From assembly GCA_017415945.1 (NCBI GenBank), contig JAFQDR010000051.1:1-5601 (forward strand): a DNA stretch of 5,601 bases, read 5' to 3'. Shown here one piece after another: positions 1 through 5,601 of the stretch (positions are counted from its first letter, which is position 1; every line of letters starts with the position of its first letter). Source of the stretch: Oscillospiraceae bacterium. Lineage in GTDB: Bacteria; Bacillota_A; Clostridia; Oscillospirales; Oscillospiraceae. The translations under genes and the position numbers were made by a program. The notes below the pieces were generated by a model. The model did not search any database. It had not been told where the DNA came from and saw only the letters and a program-made list of their open reading frames with translations.

Positions 1-2
1 AG

Positions 3-3000
3 CGCTGTAAGGAGTGGGGGATCCCCGCTGTTGCGGTTACCGACCACGGTGTCGTGCAGGCATTTCCCGATATGTGGCACGCTGGCAAGGATTATGGCGT
101 AAAGGTTATTTATGGGGTAGAGGGCTATTTCGTAGACGACCTGAACATTAAGCAGCCTGTTGTGGGCAGCTGCGATCTGCCTATGGACTGTGAATGTGTG
201 GCATTCGATATTGAATCCACAGGCTTGAGCGCAGTCAATGACCGCATGACGGAAATCGGTGCGGTGCTGTTCAGTGGCGGCGAGATCAAGGCAACCTTCC
301 AATCCTTTGTCAATCCCCATATGCCCATTCCTCCCGATATCAAGCGGCTGACGGGGATTTCCGACGAGGATGTAAAGGATGCTCCCGATGAAGGGGAGGC
401 CATGCGGAAGTTCTTGGAATTTGTTGGCGGCCGTCCCATTGTTGCTCATAACGCAAGCTTCGATACAGGCTTTATGAAGGAAGCCTGCAAGCGCAACAAT
501 ATGGAATTTGATCCTGTTGTGATCGATACGCTGGTGCTGTCACAATGCTTGATGACGGAGCTGAAGCGATTCAAGCTGGATATTGTGTCCAGAAAGCTGA
601 AGCTGCCCGATTTTAATCATCACCGTGCATACGATGATGCGGCGGTGGTTGCCCGTATTATGGACAAGTTTATCCCGATGCTGGCGGAGCGTGGGGCAAA
701 GACCATCAATGACATCAATGCTGCGGTTGCGGATCTTCATCGCATGGATATTGGCAGAAATCAGCACATTTGCCTGCTGGTAAAAAACAAGTCAGGGCTG
801 AAGAACCTTTATAAAATCATTTCCGCATCCCAGATTGACTACTATAACAAGAGCCGTAAGCATCCCATGATGCCCAGAAGTATCATTGAAAAATACCGCG
901 AGGGCATTTTTGTAGGCTCTGCCTGTGAAGCAGGGGAACTGTACGATGCAGTCCTCCGTGGAAAAAGTGAGCAGGAGTTGGAGAAGATCGCCTCCTTCTA
1001 TGATTATCTGGAGATCATGCCCCTGTTTAATAACTACTTTATGATCGAAAACGGTACCGTTCGTGATGAGGAGGATCTGAAGGAAATCAACCGCCGCATC
1101 ATTGCTCTGGGCAAAAAGCTGGGCAAGCCGGTTGTGGCTACCTGTGACGTACATTTCCTTGACCCTGAGGATGAGATCTACCGCAAAATTCTGCTGGCTT
1201 CCAAAAAGTTTTCCGATGCGGACAAGCCTCTGCCCATCTATTTCCGTACTACTGAAGAAGTGCTGAAGGAGTTCGAATACTTGGGAGAAGATTTGTGCTA
1301 CGAAGTGGTAATTACCAATCCCAAGCTGATTGCGGATCAGGTGGAGGAGTTTGACTTGTTGCCCCGTGATCTGTTTGCGCCCAAAATTGAGAATTCCAAG
1401 GAAGATCTGGAACGTTTGGTGCTGGATAAGATGCACAGCATCTATGGGGATAATCCCCCTGAATTGGTTACCGAACGTGTGAATACAGAGCTGCGCACCA
1501 TTCTGGATCACGAATATGACGTGATTTACATGAGTGCCCAGAAGCTGGTGCAGAACTCTCTGGAGCATGGCTATTTGGTGGGCAGCCGAGGTTCTGTCGG
1601 TTCCTCCTTGGTGGCTTATATGTCGGGAATTACAGAGGTTAACTCTCTGCCTCCACATTATGTGTGTCCCAATTGCAAACATTCCGAGTTTATTACCGAC
1701 GGTTCCTATGGCTGCGGTGCGGATATGCCCGAAAAGGCCTGTCCTGTGTGCGGCACCATGTACAACAAGGATGGATTTGATATTCCCTTTGAAACCTTCC
1801 TCGGGTATCCCGGCAACGAAAAAACTCCCGATATCGACTTGAACTTCTCCGGTGAATATCAGGCCAATGCCCATAATTATACCCGTGAAATGTTTGGGGA
1901 TGACCATGTGTTTAAGGCAGGCACCATCGGTACACTGGCGGACAAGACCGCATTTGGTATGGCCAAGAAATATTTGGAGGAGCGTGGACTGCAGGTGTCC
2001 AAGGCGGAGGAAAACCGTCTGGCGAAGGGCTGCGTCGGTGTAAAACGCAGTACGGGCCAGCACCCCGGCGGTCTGGTTGTTATCCCTCAGGATATGGAGG
2101 TTACGGACTTCTGTCCCATTCAGTGGGCGGCGGAGGACCCCACCTGCGGCATCAAGACCACCCACTTTGAATATCACTGTATGGAGAATAACCTTCTGAA
2201 GCTGGATGAGCTGGGGCACGATGACCCCACCATGATCCGTATGTTGGAGGATATGACAGGGGTCAATGCCCGTGAGATTCGTTTGGATGACCCCGATACT
2301 ATGGGGATCTTCAAGTCTCCCGCACCTCTTGGCCTCCCTGATGGGGATCCTGTCATCGGGAAAACCGGTACACTGGGGATTCCCGAATTTGGCACAGGCT
2401 TTACCCGCAATATGCTGGTGGAGACACAGCCCACTCAGTTCGATACCTTGATTCGTCTGTCCGGCTTCTCCCACGGCACCGATGTTTGGGCGGGCAATAT
2501 CCGCGAGCTGGTCGTCAATGAGGGCGTTGATGTTAATGACTGCATTGGCTGTCGAGACGACATTATGATCTATCTCATTCAAGTGGGCATGGAGCCCAGT
2601 TTGGCGTTTAAGGTCATGGAGGCAGTGCGAAAAGGGAAGGTCAAAAAGTCCGGCAGCTTCCCCGGGAACGCGGAAGAAATCATGAAGGAAAAGGAAGTTC
2701 CCGAATGGTACATTGAGTCCATGCGTAAGATTGCGTATCTGTTCCCCAAGGCCCACGCGGTAGCTTATGTTATGATGGCGTTCCGTATCGCGTGGTTTAA
2801 GGTACACAGACCCTTGGCATTTTACTCGGCTTATTTCTATCGCCGCAGTCAGAAAAATGCCTTTGATGCGGAGCTGATGACCCAAGGCTTGGATAAGGTA
2901 CGGGCAAAGATCAACGAGCTGCGCAATAAGCAGACCAGCGCCACGGAAGACGATATTCTGACCACCTTGGACAGTGTATACGAGTTCTATATGCGAGGCT

Positions 3001-3275
3001 TCTCCTTTGCGCCTATGAGCGTCATGGACAGTGATGCAACAAAGTTTCTAATTGCCAATGACACCCAGCTGCGTGCTCCTTTCGTGTCCATCGGCGGCTT
3101 GGGTGAAGCGGCAGCCTATGACCTTGCCAATGCGGCTAAGAGCGGAAAGAGTTTCCTGTCTGTTGAGGAGCTTTCCGAGGCCTGTCCCAAGGTTTCCAAG
3201 ACCCACTTGCAGACACTGAAATCTCTGGGCGCATTGGGTGATCTGCCCGACACCAGCCAGATGTCTCTGTTCTGA
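3..3275 (+). CDS. polC: DNA polymerase III alpha subunit, PolC type (5'-partial)
   Basis: Replicative DNA polymerase of low-GC Gram-positives, with built-in 3'-5' proofreading, acting at the fork with the sliding clamp. The reading frame is open to the window edge, so the N-terminal and OB-fold regions (roughly 340 of about 1430 residues, judged from Bacillus PolC) are missing. Visible domains in order: the start of the PHP domain (TDHG, 39-50); an inserted DEDDh exonuclease with Asp at 207, Glu at 213, Asp at 462, and His at 621 with Asp at 636 in HRAYDDA; the rest of PHP (CDVHF, near 1143-1157); a four-Cys zinc motif (CPNC 1665-1676, CPVC 1740-1751); palm Asp residues in PDIDLNF (1830, 1836) and LKLDELGHDD (2205); STGQHPGG (2049-2072); FPKAHAVAYV (2742-2771); and a C-terminal clamp-binding QMSLF (3258-3272). 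All expected catalytic residues are present. GTG at 54 is internal, because conserved PHP sequence precedes it. A terminator follows, so no downstream operon partner is evident. The identification is very secure. Confidence 0.98.
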   Translation, partial: RCKEWGIPAVAVTDHGVVQAFPDMWHAGKDYGVKVIYGVEGYFVDDLNIKQPVVGSCDLPMDCECVAFDIESTGLSAVNDRMTEIGAVLFSGGEIKATFQSFVNPHMPIPPDIKRLTGISDEDVKDAPDEGEAMRKFLEFVGGRPIVAHNASFDTGFMKEACKRNNMEFDPVVIDTLVLSQCLMTELKRFKLDIVSRKLKLPDFNHHRAYDDAAVVARIMDKFIPMLAERGAKTINDINAAVADLHRMDIGRNQHICLLVKNKSGLKNLYKIISASQIDYYNKSRKHPMMPRSIIEKYREGIFVGSACEAGELYDAVLRGKSEQELEKIASFYDYLEIMPLFNNYFMIENGTVRDEEDLKEINRRIIALGKKLGKPVVATCDVHFLDPEDEIYRKILLASKKFSDADKPLPIYFRTTEEVLKEFEYLGEDLCYEVVITNPKLIADQVEEFDLLPRDLFAPKIENSKEDLERLVLDKMHSIYGDNPPELVTERVNTELRTILDHEYDVIYMSAQKLVQNSLEHGYLVGSRGSVGSSLVAYMSGITEVNSLPPHYVCPNCKHSEFITDGSYGCGADMPEKACPVCGTMYNKDGFDIPFETFLGYPGNEKTPDIDLNFSGEYQANAHNYTREMFGDDHVFKAGTIGTLADKTAFGMAKKYLEERGLQVSKAEENRLAKGCVGVKRSTGQHPGGLVVIPQDMEVTDFCPIQWAAEDPTCGIKTTHFEYHCMENNLLKLDELGHDDPTMIRMLEDMTGVNAREIRLDDPDTMGIFKSPAPLGLPDGDPVIGKTGTLGIPEFGTGFTRNMLVETQPTQFDTLIRLSGFSHGTDVWAGNIRELVVNEGVDVNDCIGCRDDIMIYLIQVGMEPSLAFKVMEAVRKGKVKKSGSFPGNAEEIMKEKEVPEWYIESMRKIAYLFPKAHAVAYVMMAFRIAWFKVHRPLAFYSAYFYRRSQKNAFDAELMTQGLDKVRAKINELRNKQTSATEDDILTTLDSVYEFYMRGFSFAPMSVMDSDATKFLIANDTQLRAPFVSIGGLGEAAAYDLANAAKSGKSFLSVEELSEACPKVSKTHLQTLKSLGALGDLPDTSQMSLF

Positions 3276-3282
3276 TGTCATT

Positions 3283-3321
3283 AAAAACTCACTGCTAAGA
3301 ATCCTATGCAGTGAGTTTTTT
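3283..3321 (+). terminator. Intrinsic terminator of polC
   Basis: A perfect 13-bp stem pairs 3283-3295 (AAAAACTCACTGC) with 3308-3320, with a 12-nt loop at 3296-3307. It ends in a run of six T at 3316-3321 and begins 7 nt after the polC stop codon. The A-run on the left arm means the hairpin could also work on the opposite strand, but no convergent gene is present here. Confidence 0.93.
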
Positions 3322-3363
3322 CAAAATGCAATGTTCAATCTCAGCTTATAGAAGGAAAGGAAT

Positions 3364-3370
3364 AGGGAGG
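3364..3370 (+). promoter_or_regulatory. Ribosome binding site of the lipoprotein gene
   Basis: AGGGAGG lies 8 nt before ATG 3379, a normal spacing, and fixes that start. Another ATG at 3371 touches the site with no spacer and opens only a four-codon frame (ATG ACT AAA TGA), so it is not the gene start. I see no convincing promoter between the polC terminator and this site. The nearest candidate -10, TATAGA at 3347-3352, has no matching -35. Confidence 0.8.
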
Positions 3371-3378
3371 ATGACTAA

Positions 3379-4149
3379 ATGAGAAAATTGATCCCCATTG
3401 TAATATTGCTTCTTTGTTTATCCTCATGTCATATATCCGATGTGGTAAATACGGATGCTTTTTCCTCTGCCGAACCCACCGTTGCCCTTACTCCGTCACC
3501 TACCCCGACAGTCATGCCTCAGCCCTTACACTCACCGCTTTATATTGATGGGGTGCCGATTGAAGAGGTAATCGGATATTTTAATGAAGTGTGTTTGGAT
3601 GCGGAATTTGTTAATGCGGGAGACCCACATAAATTACAGAAGTGGAACTCACCCATCTATTACTACATCTTTGGGGATCCCACAGAACAAGATCGAAAGG
3701 TGCTGACCGATTTTTGTGATTGGCTGAATGATCTGTACGGTTTCCCTGGGATCTATGAGTCGGAGTCCCAATATGACGCGAATTTGAAAATTCACTTCTG
3801 CGATTATGATACCATGATTTACCTTCTTGGGGAGAATTTTCACGGGATGGATGCAGGTGTAACCTTTTGGTATGATTATGACGTGATCTATGATGAGACT
3901 ATCTGTATCCGGACGGATCTCTCACAGAATCTTCGCAATTCCGTAATTTTAGAAGAGCTGTATAATGGACTTGGTCCTGTTCAGGATACTGCTCTAAGAT
4001 CTGACAGCATTATTTATTCCGATTATTCAGAGCCGCAGGAGCTCTCTCAAATTGATATGCTTTTGCTGGAGCTGCTGTATCACCCCGATATGAAATGTGG
4101 AATGGATGGGGCAGAGTGCGAAGAAATCATTCGTCAACTTTACTATTGA
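3379..4149 (+). CDS. Putative lipoprotein with a DUF2927-like domain
   Basis: A 256-residue secreted protein probably anchored to the outer face of the membrane. Residues 1-17 form a lipoprotein signal: Arg-Lys at 2-3, a hydrophobic stretch 4-14 and lipobox LSSC with Cys17 as lipid site. A Pro/Thr/Ser-rich linker follows (about 33-49), then a globular domain from about 53. The C-terminal part (LEELYNGLGP at 191-200, D203, DSIIYSDYSEP at 209-219, LSQIDMLLLELLYHP at 222-236, CGM at 240-242) resembles DUF2927, a family of unknown function; this is from memory of the family pattern. The layout also recalls zinc metallopeptidases, but the zinc-binding His residues are absent, so I do not call it a protease. 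There are seven Cys from Cys17 on. Codon use includes TTA and TCA, unlike polC. It has no terminator of its own before the tRNA. The lipoprotein call is firm; the function is unknown. Confidence 0.85.
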   Translation: MRKLIPIVILLLCLSSCHISDVVNTDAFSSAEPTVALTPSPTPTVMPQPLHSPLYIDGVPIEEVIGYFNEVCLDAEFVNAGDPHKLQKWNSPIYYYIFGDPTEQDRKVLTDFCDWLNDLYGFPGIYESESQYDANLKIHFCDYDTMIYLLGENFHGMDAGVTFWYDYDVIYDETICIRTDLSQNLRNSVILEELYNGLGPVQDTALRSDSIIYSDYSEPQELSQIDMLLLELLYHPDMKCGMDGAECEEIIRQLYY

Positions 4150-4173
4150 TTTTTCTGTTGAATGGCGTATAAT
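4146..4173 (+). promoter_or_regulatory. Sigma-A-type promoter of the tRNA gene
   Basis: The -35 TTGATT (4146-4151, four of six consensus bases) and the perfect -10 TATAAT (4168-4173) are 16 bp apart. Transcription would start near 4180, giving a leader of about 6 nt before the tRNA. The -35 contains the TGA stop codon (4147-4149) of the upstream lipoprotein gene. Confidence 0.82.
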
Positions 4174-4194
4174 ACAAGCTGTTACGGGCTTGTA
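4173..4194 (+). repeat. Inverted repeat pairing the tRNA leader with the tRNA 5' end
   Basis: TACAAGC (4173-4179) is the exact reverse complement of GCTTGTA (4188-4194), with an 8-nt loop between. The right arm covers five bases of the 5' acceptor strand plus U8-A9 of the tRNA. The left arm overlaps the last base of the -10 and would be absent from RNA started near 4180, but present in read-through RNA from the lipoprotein gene. The repeat is directly visible; any role is inference. Confidence 0.6.
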
Positions 4195-4262
4195 GCTCAG
4201 TTTGGGAGAGCATACGGTTCGCATTCGTAAGGTCGAGGGTTCGATCCCCTTCAAGTCCACCA
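4186..4262 (+). tRNA. tRNA-Ala (anticodon CGC)
   Basis: A full 77-nt cloverleaf with encoded CCA. Acceptor 4186-4192 pairs with 4252-4258; the D stem is 4195-4198 with 4208-4211; the anticodon stem TACGG (4213-4217) pairs with TCGTA (4225-4229) around the 7-nt loop TTCGCAT. The T arm is GAGGG, TTCGATC, CCCTT (4235-4251), with discriminator A at 4259. The anticodon CGC (4220-4222) reads GCG. The third acceptor pair is G4188 with T4256, the G3:U70 wobble that is the main alanine identity signal for alanyl-tRNA synthetase, so anticodon and acceptor agree. The variable loop is 5 nt. It is a single isolated tRNA with its own promoter and terminator. A reverse-strand reading of this segment gives the familiar spurious peptide 'KGIEPSTLRMRT', which is not a gene. 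Confidence 0.96.
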
Positions 4263-4322
4263 TATGAACGAAAGACACCTTCTTAATTTAGAAGGTGTTT
4301 TTTCCTTTTTTCACGTTCATAT
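4262..4322 (+). repeat. 9-bp inverted repeat bracketing the tRNA terminator
   Basis: ATATGAACG (4262-4270) and CGTTCATAT (4314-4322) are exact reverse complements 43 nt apart, with the terminator hairpin nested between them. The left arm begins at the last base of the tRNA CCA. Together they could form a longer forked structure or mark a palindromic site; no function is assigned. Confidence 0.55.
4275..4303 (+). terminator. Intrinsic terminator after the tRNA gene
   Basis: Stem ACACCTTCT (4275-4283) pairs with AGAAGGTGT (4290-4298), with a 6-nt loop TAATTT. A T-run covers 4298-4303, and a second run of six T follows at 4306-4311. The stem can extend outward through A-T and one G-T pair to 4271/4302. 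It should also end read-through transcripts from the lipoprotein gene. Confidence 0.92.
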
Positions 4323-4385
4323 TGTACATTTGTGTTCGTATAAATTGCTTAATTTACCAAAAATACTGTTTTTTTCAATATTATT

Positions 4386-4414
4386 TTGACTATTTCTTAT
4401 AATTTTGCTATAAT
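4386..4414 (+). promoter_or_regulatory. Sigma-A-type promoter of the transporter gene
   Basis: The -35 TTGACT (4386-4391, five of six consensus bases) is followed by a 17-bp spacer and a perfect -10 TATAAT (4409-4414). A second perfect TATAAT at 4398-4403 sits inside the spacer without a good -35 of its own. The preceding 4323-4385 is AT-rich and could act as an UP element; nothing else is recognisable there. Predicted transcription start is near 4421, giving a leader of about 30 nt. Confidence 0.88.
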
Positions 4415-4450
4415 GTGAACACTTTAAATCGAAAGAGAGGATTTCTTTTT

Positions 4451-5601
4451 ATGGAAAATCGTGAACGCCTGTCGTCTCGACTTGGCTTCATTTTGTTGAG
4501 TGCGGGCTGTGCAATCGGCTGCGGCAATGTTTGGAAGTTCCCTTGGATGACGGGACAGTACGGCGGTGGCGGCTTCGTATTGATTTATGTGCTTTGCCTG
4601 CTGCTGTTGGGTCTGCCTGTTATGGTTATGGAATTTGCCATGGGCAGAGCATCTCAGGCAAGTCCTGTGTTTATGTATAAGAAGCTGCAGAAGCCCGGAC
4701 AGAAGTGGCATATCCACGGGTATTTGGCTCTGTTTGGCAATATCTGCCTGATGTCCTTCTATACCTGCGTTTCCGGTTGGCTGATTTATTATTTCGTTAG
4801 CTTCCTTACCGGCAATAATGTGGGCTTGGGCTTTGTGGGGATGATCACCGATCCCGGTCTGAATATGTTCTACATGGCTTTGGTTATCGTTTTGGGCTTC
4901 TTTATTCTGAGCTTTAACCTGCAAGGCGGCTTGGAACGTGTGACCAAGTACATGATGATCGCTCTGCTTCTGCTGATGATTGTTTTGGCGATTAACAGTG
5001 CGACCTTGGATGGTGCCAAGGAAGGTCTGACCTTCTATCTGCTGCCCGATTTTTCAAAAATCGATGCAAATGTAGTTGTTGGCGCCATGAACCAGGCGTT
5101 CTTTACCTTGAGCCTTGGTATCGGCTCCATGGCGATTTTCGGCAGCTACATTGATAAGGAACGCACCCTTATGGGCGAATCCGTGAATGTTATCATTCTG
5201 GATACCTTCGTTGCTATCACCGCAGGCTTGATTATTTTCCCCGCTTGCTTTACCTATGATCTTGAGGTAGGCGCAGGTCCTTCTCTGCTGTTCGATACCA
5301 TGGCAACTGTCTTCAACAACATGAATGGCGGCAGACTGTGGGGCACCATATTCTTCCTGTTTATGGTATTTGCCGCAATGTCCACCGTTCTGGCTGTGTT
5401 TGAAAACATTCTTGCTTGTGTCCGCGAACTGACAGGCTGGAGCCGTCCCAAGGGCTGTATCATTTGCGGTGTTGGGCTGTTCCTGACCTCTACCACCACT
5501 GCACTGGGCTACAGCGTATTTACCTTCCAGCCTTTTGCTCCCGGCAGCGCATGGCTTGACTACTGGGACTTTATCGTTTCCAATAACCTGCTGCCTCTGG
5601 G
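4451..5601 (+). CDS. Sodium-dependent transporter, NSS (LeuT-fold) family (3'-partial)
   Basis: Integral membrane symporter expected to import an amino acid or related amine with Na+; the substrate cannot be told from the sequence. ATG 4451 follows AGAGAGG (4434-4440) by 10 nt. The window holds 383 codons, so about 60 or more C-terminal residues are missing compared with bacterial relatives of roughly 440-450. TM1 carries SAGCAIGCGNVWKFP (17-31), equivalent to the LeuT Na+-site helix, with Gly19, Ala21, Ile22 and Asn26 at Na+-ligand positions. TM2 ends in MEFAMGR (60-66). TM3 has FYTCVSGW with Tyr104 at the LeuT Tyr108 position. Unwound TM6 is FFTLSLGIG (217-225), TM7 LDTFVAITAGLIIFP (250-264), and TM8 FAAMST (307-312) with Ala308, Ser311 and Thr312 at Na2-site positions. 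About nine helices are visible before the cut. Lys29 replaces the usual gate Arg (LeuT Arg30). It stands alone behind its own promoter. Confidence 0.95.
   Translation, partial: MENRERLSSRLGFILLSAGCAIGCGNVWKFPWMTGQYGGGGFVLIYVLCLLLLGLPVMVMEFAMGRASQASPVFMYKKLQKPGQKWHIHGYLALFGNICLMSFYTCVSGWLIYYFVSFLTGNNVGLGFVGMITDPGLNMFYMALVIVLGFFILSFNLQGGLERVTKYMMIALLLLMIVLAINSATLDGAKEGLTFYLLPDFSKIDANVVVGAMNQAFFTLSLGIGSMAIFGSYIDKERTLMGESVNVIILDTFVAITAGLIIFPACFTYDLEVGAGPSLLFDTMATVFNNMNGGRLWGTIFFLFMVFAAMSTVLAVFENILACVRELTGWSRPKGCIICGVGLFLTSTTTALGYSVFTFQPFAPGSAWLDYWDFIVSNNLLPL

Noticed and set aside
17..26. 10-bp palindrome GGGGATCCCC
   Set aside because: It lies within conserved polC codons (Trp-Gly-Ile-Pro) with no repeat or regulatory context.
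54..56. GTG at 54 as the polC start, with AAGGAG at 9-14 as ribosome binding site
   Set aside because: Conserved PHP-domain residues (AVTDHG) are encoded in frame just upstream and the frame is open to the window edge. The AAGGAG encodes Lys-Glu inside the protein.
2205..2210. Glu next to the third palm Asp in LKLDELGHDD, where Bacillus PolC has LDILG
   Set aside because: The catalytic Asp itself is present and, as far as I recall, this variant is common in Clostridia, so it is not evidence of an altered enzyme.
792..2885. 697-codon open frame on the minus strand inside polC
   Set aside because: It is in register with the polC codons and stays open because polC there lacks TTA, CTA and TCA codons. 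The translation has no recognisable domain, while the sense strand is a clear polymerase.
3371..3382. Four-codon upstream frame (ATG ACT AAA TGA) overlapping the lipoprotein start
   Set aside because: Its ATG directly abuts the AGGGAGG site with no spacer, so efficient initiation is unlikely. Most likely chance in the start region.
4027..4278. Minus-strand frame with the peptide 'KGIEPSTLRMRT'
   Set aside because: This is the known type of spurious peptide read from the antisense of a tRNA gene; the segment encodes tRNA-Ala on the + strand.
4424..4924. 166-codon minus-strand frame
   Set aside because: It is antisense to the transporter and its promoter, in register with the sense codons. 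The sense frame has clear NSS motifs, and the antisense product is Gln/His-rich with no recognisable feature.

Overview
The window looks like chromosomal DNA of a Gram-positive anaerobe of the class Clostridia, possibly Oscillospirales. The best evidence is a PolC-type replicative DNA polymerase, which is typical of low-GC Gram-positives. A short-signal lipoprotein, consensus sigma-A-like promoters and a 'GCGNVWKFP'-type sodium symporter also fit. The placement to order is inference from protein style and the mixed GC content, not from a search.

Layout, all on the + strand. (1) 3-3275: the 3' three quarters of polC, whose start lies before the window, closed by a strong intrinsic terminator at 3283-3321. 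(2) 3379-4149: a small lipoprotein with a C-terminal DUF2927-like domain of unknown function. (3) 4186-4262: a tRNA-Ala with anticodon CGC, with its own promoter (the -35 overlaps the lipoprotein stop codon) and an intrinsic terminator at 4275-4303. (4) 4451-5601: the first 383 codons of a neurotransmitter:sodium symporter (NSS/LeuT-fold) transporter behind a near-consensus promoter at 4386-4414; its 3' end lies beyond the window. No gene-free stretch exceeds 300 bases. The longest, 4263-4450, holds the tRNA terminator, an AT-rich segment with no recognisable element at 4323-4385, and the transporter promoter.

These are housekeeping and physiological genes that do not form one pathway. PolC copies the chromosome, the tRNA reads GCG alanine codons, the transporter probably imports an amino acid or related amine with Na+, and the lipoprotein is uncharacterised. 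polC and the transporter are separate transcription units. The lipoprotein gene has no terminator before the tRNA, so its message probably runs on into the tRNA.

I found no mobile element, CRISPR array, defence island or new multi-gene system. The points most worth a second look are the zincin-like but zinc-ligand-less core of the lipoprotein, a 7-bp complement between the tRNA leader and its own 5' end, and the lipoprotein's different codon usage.
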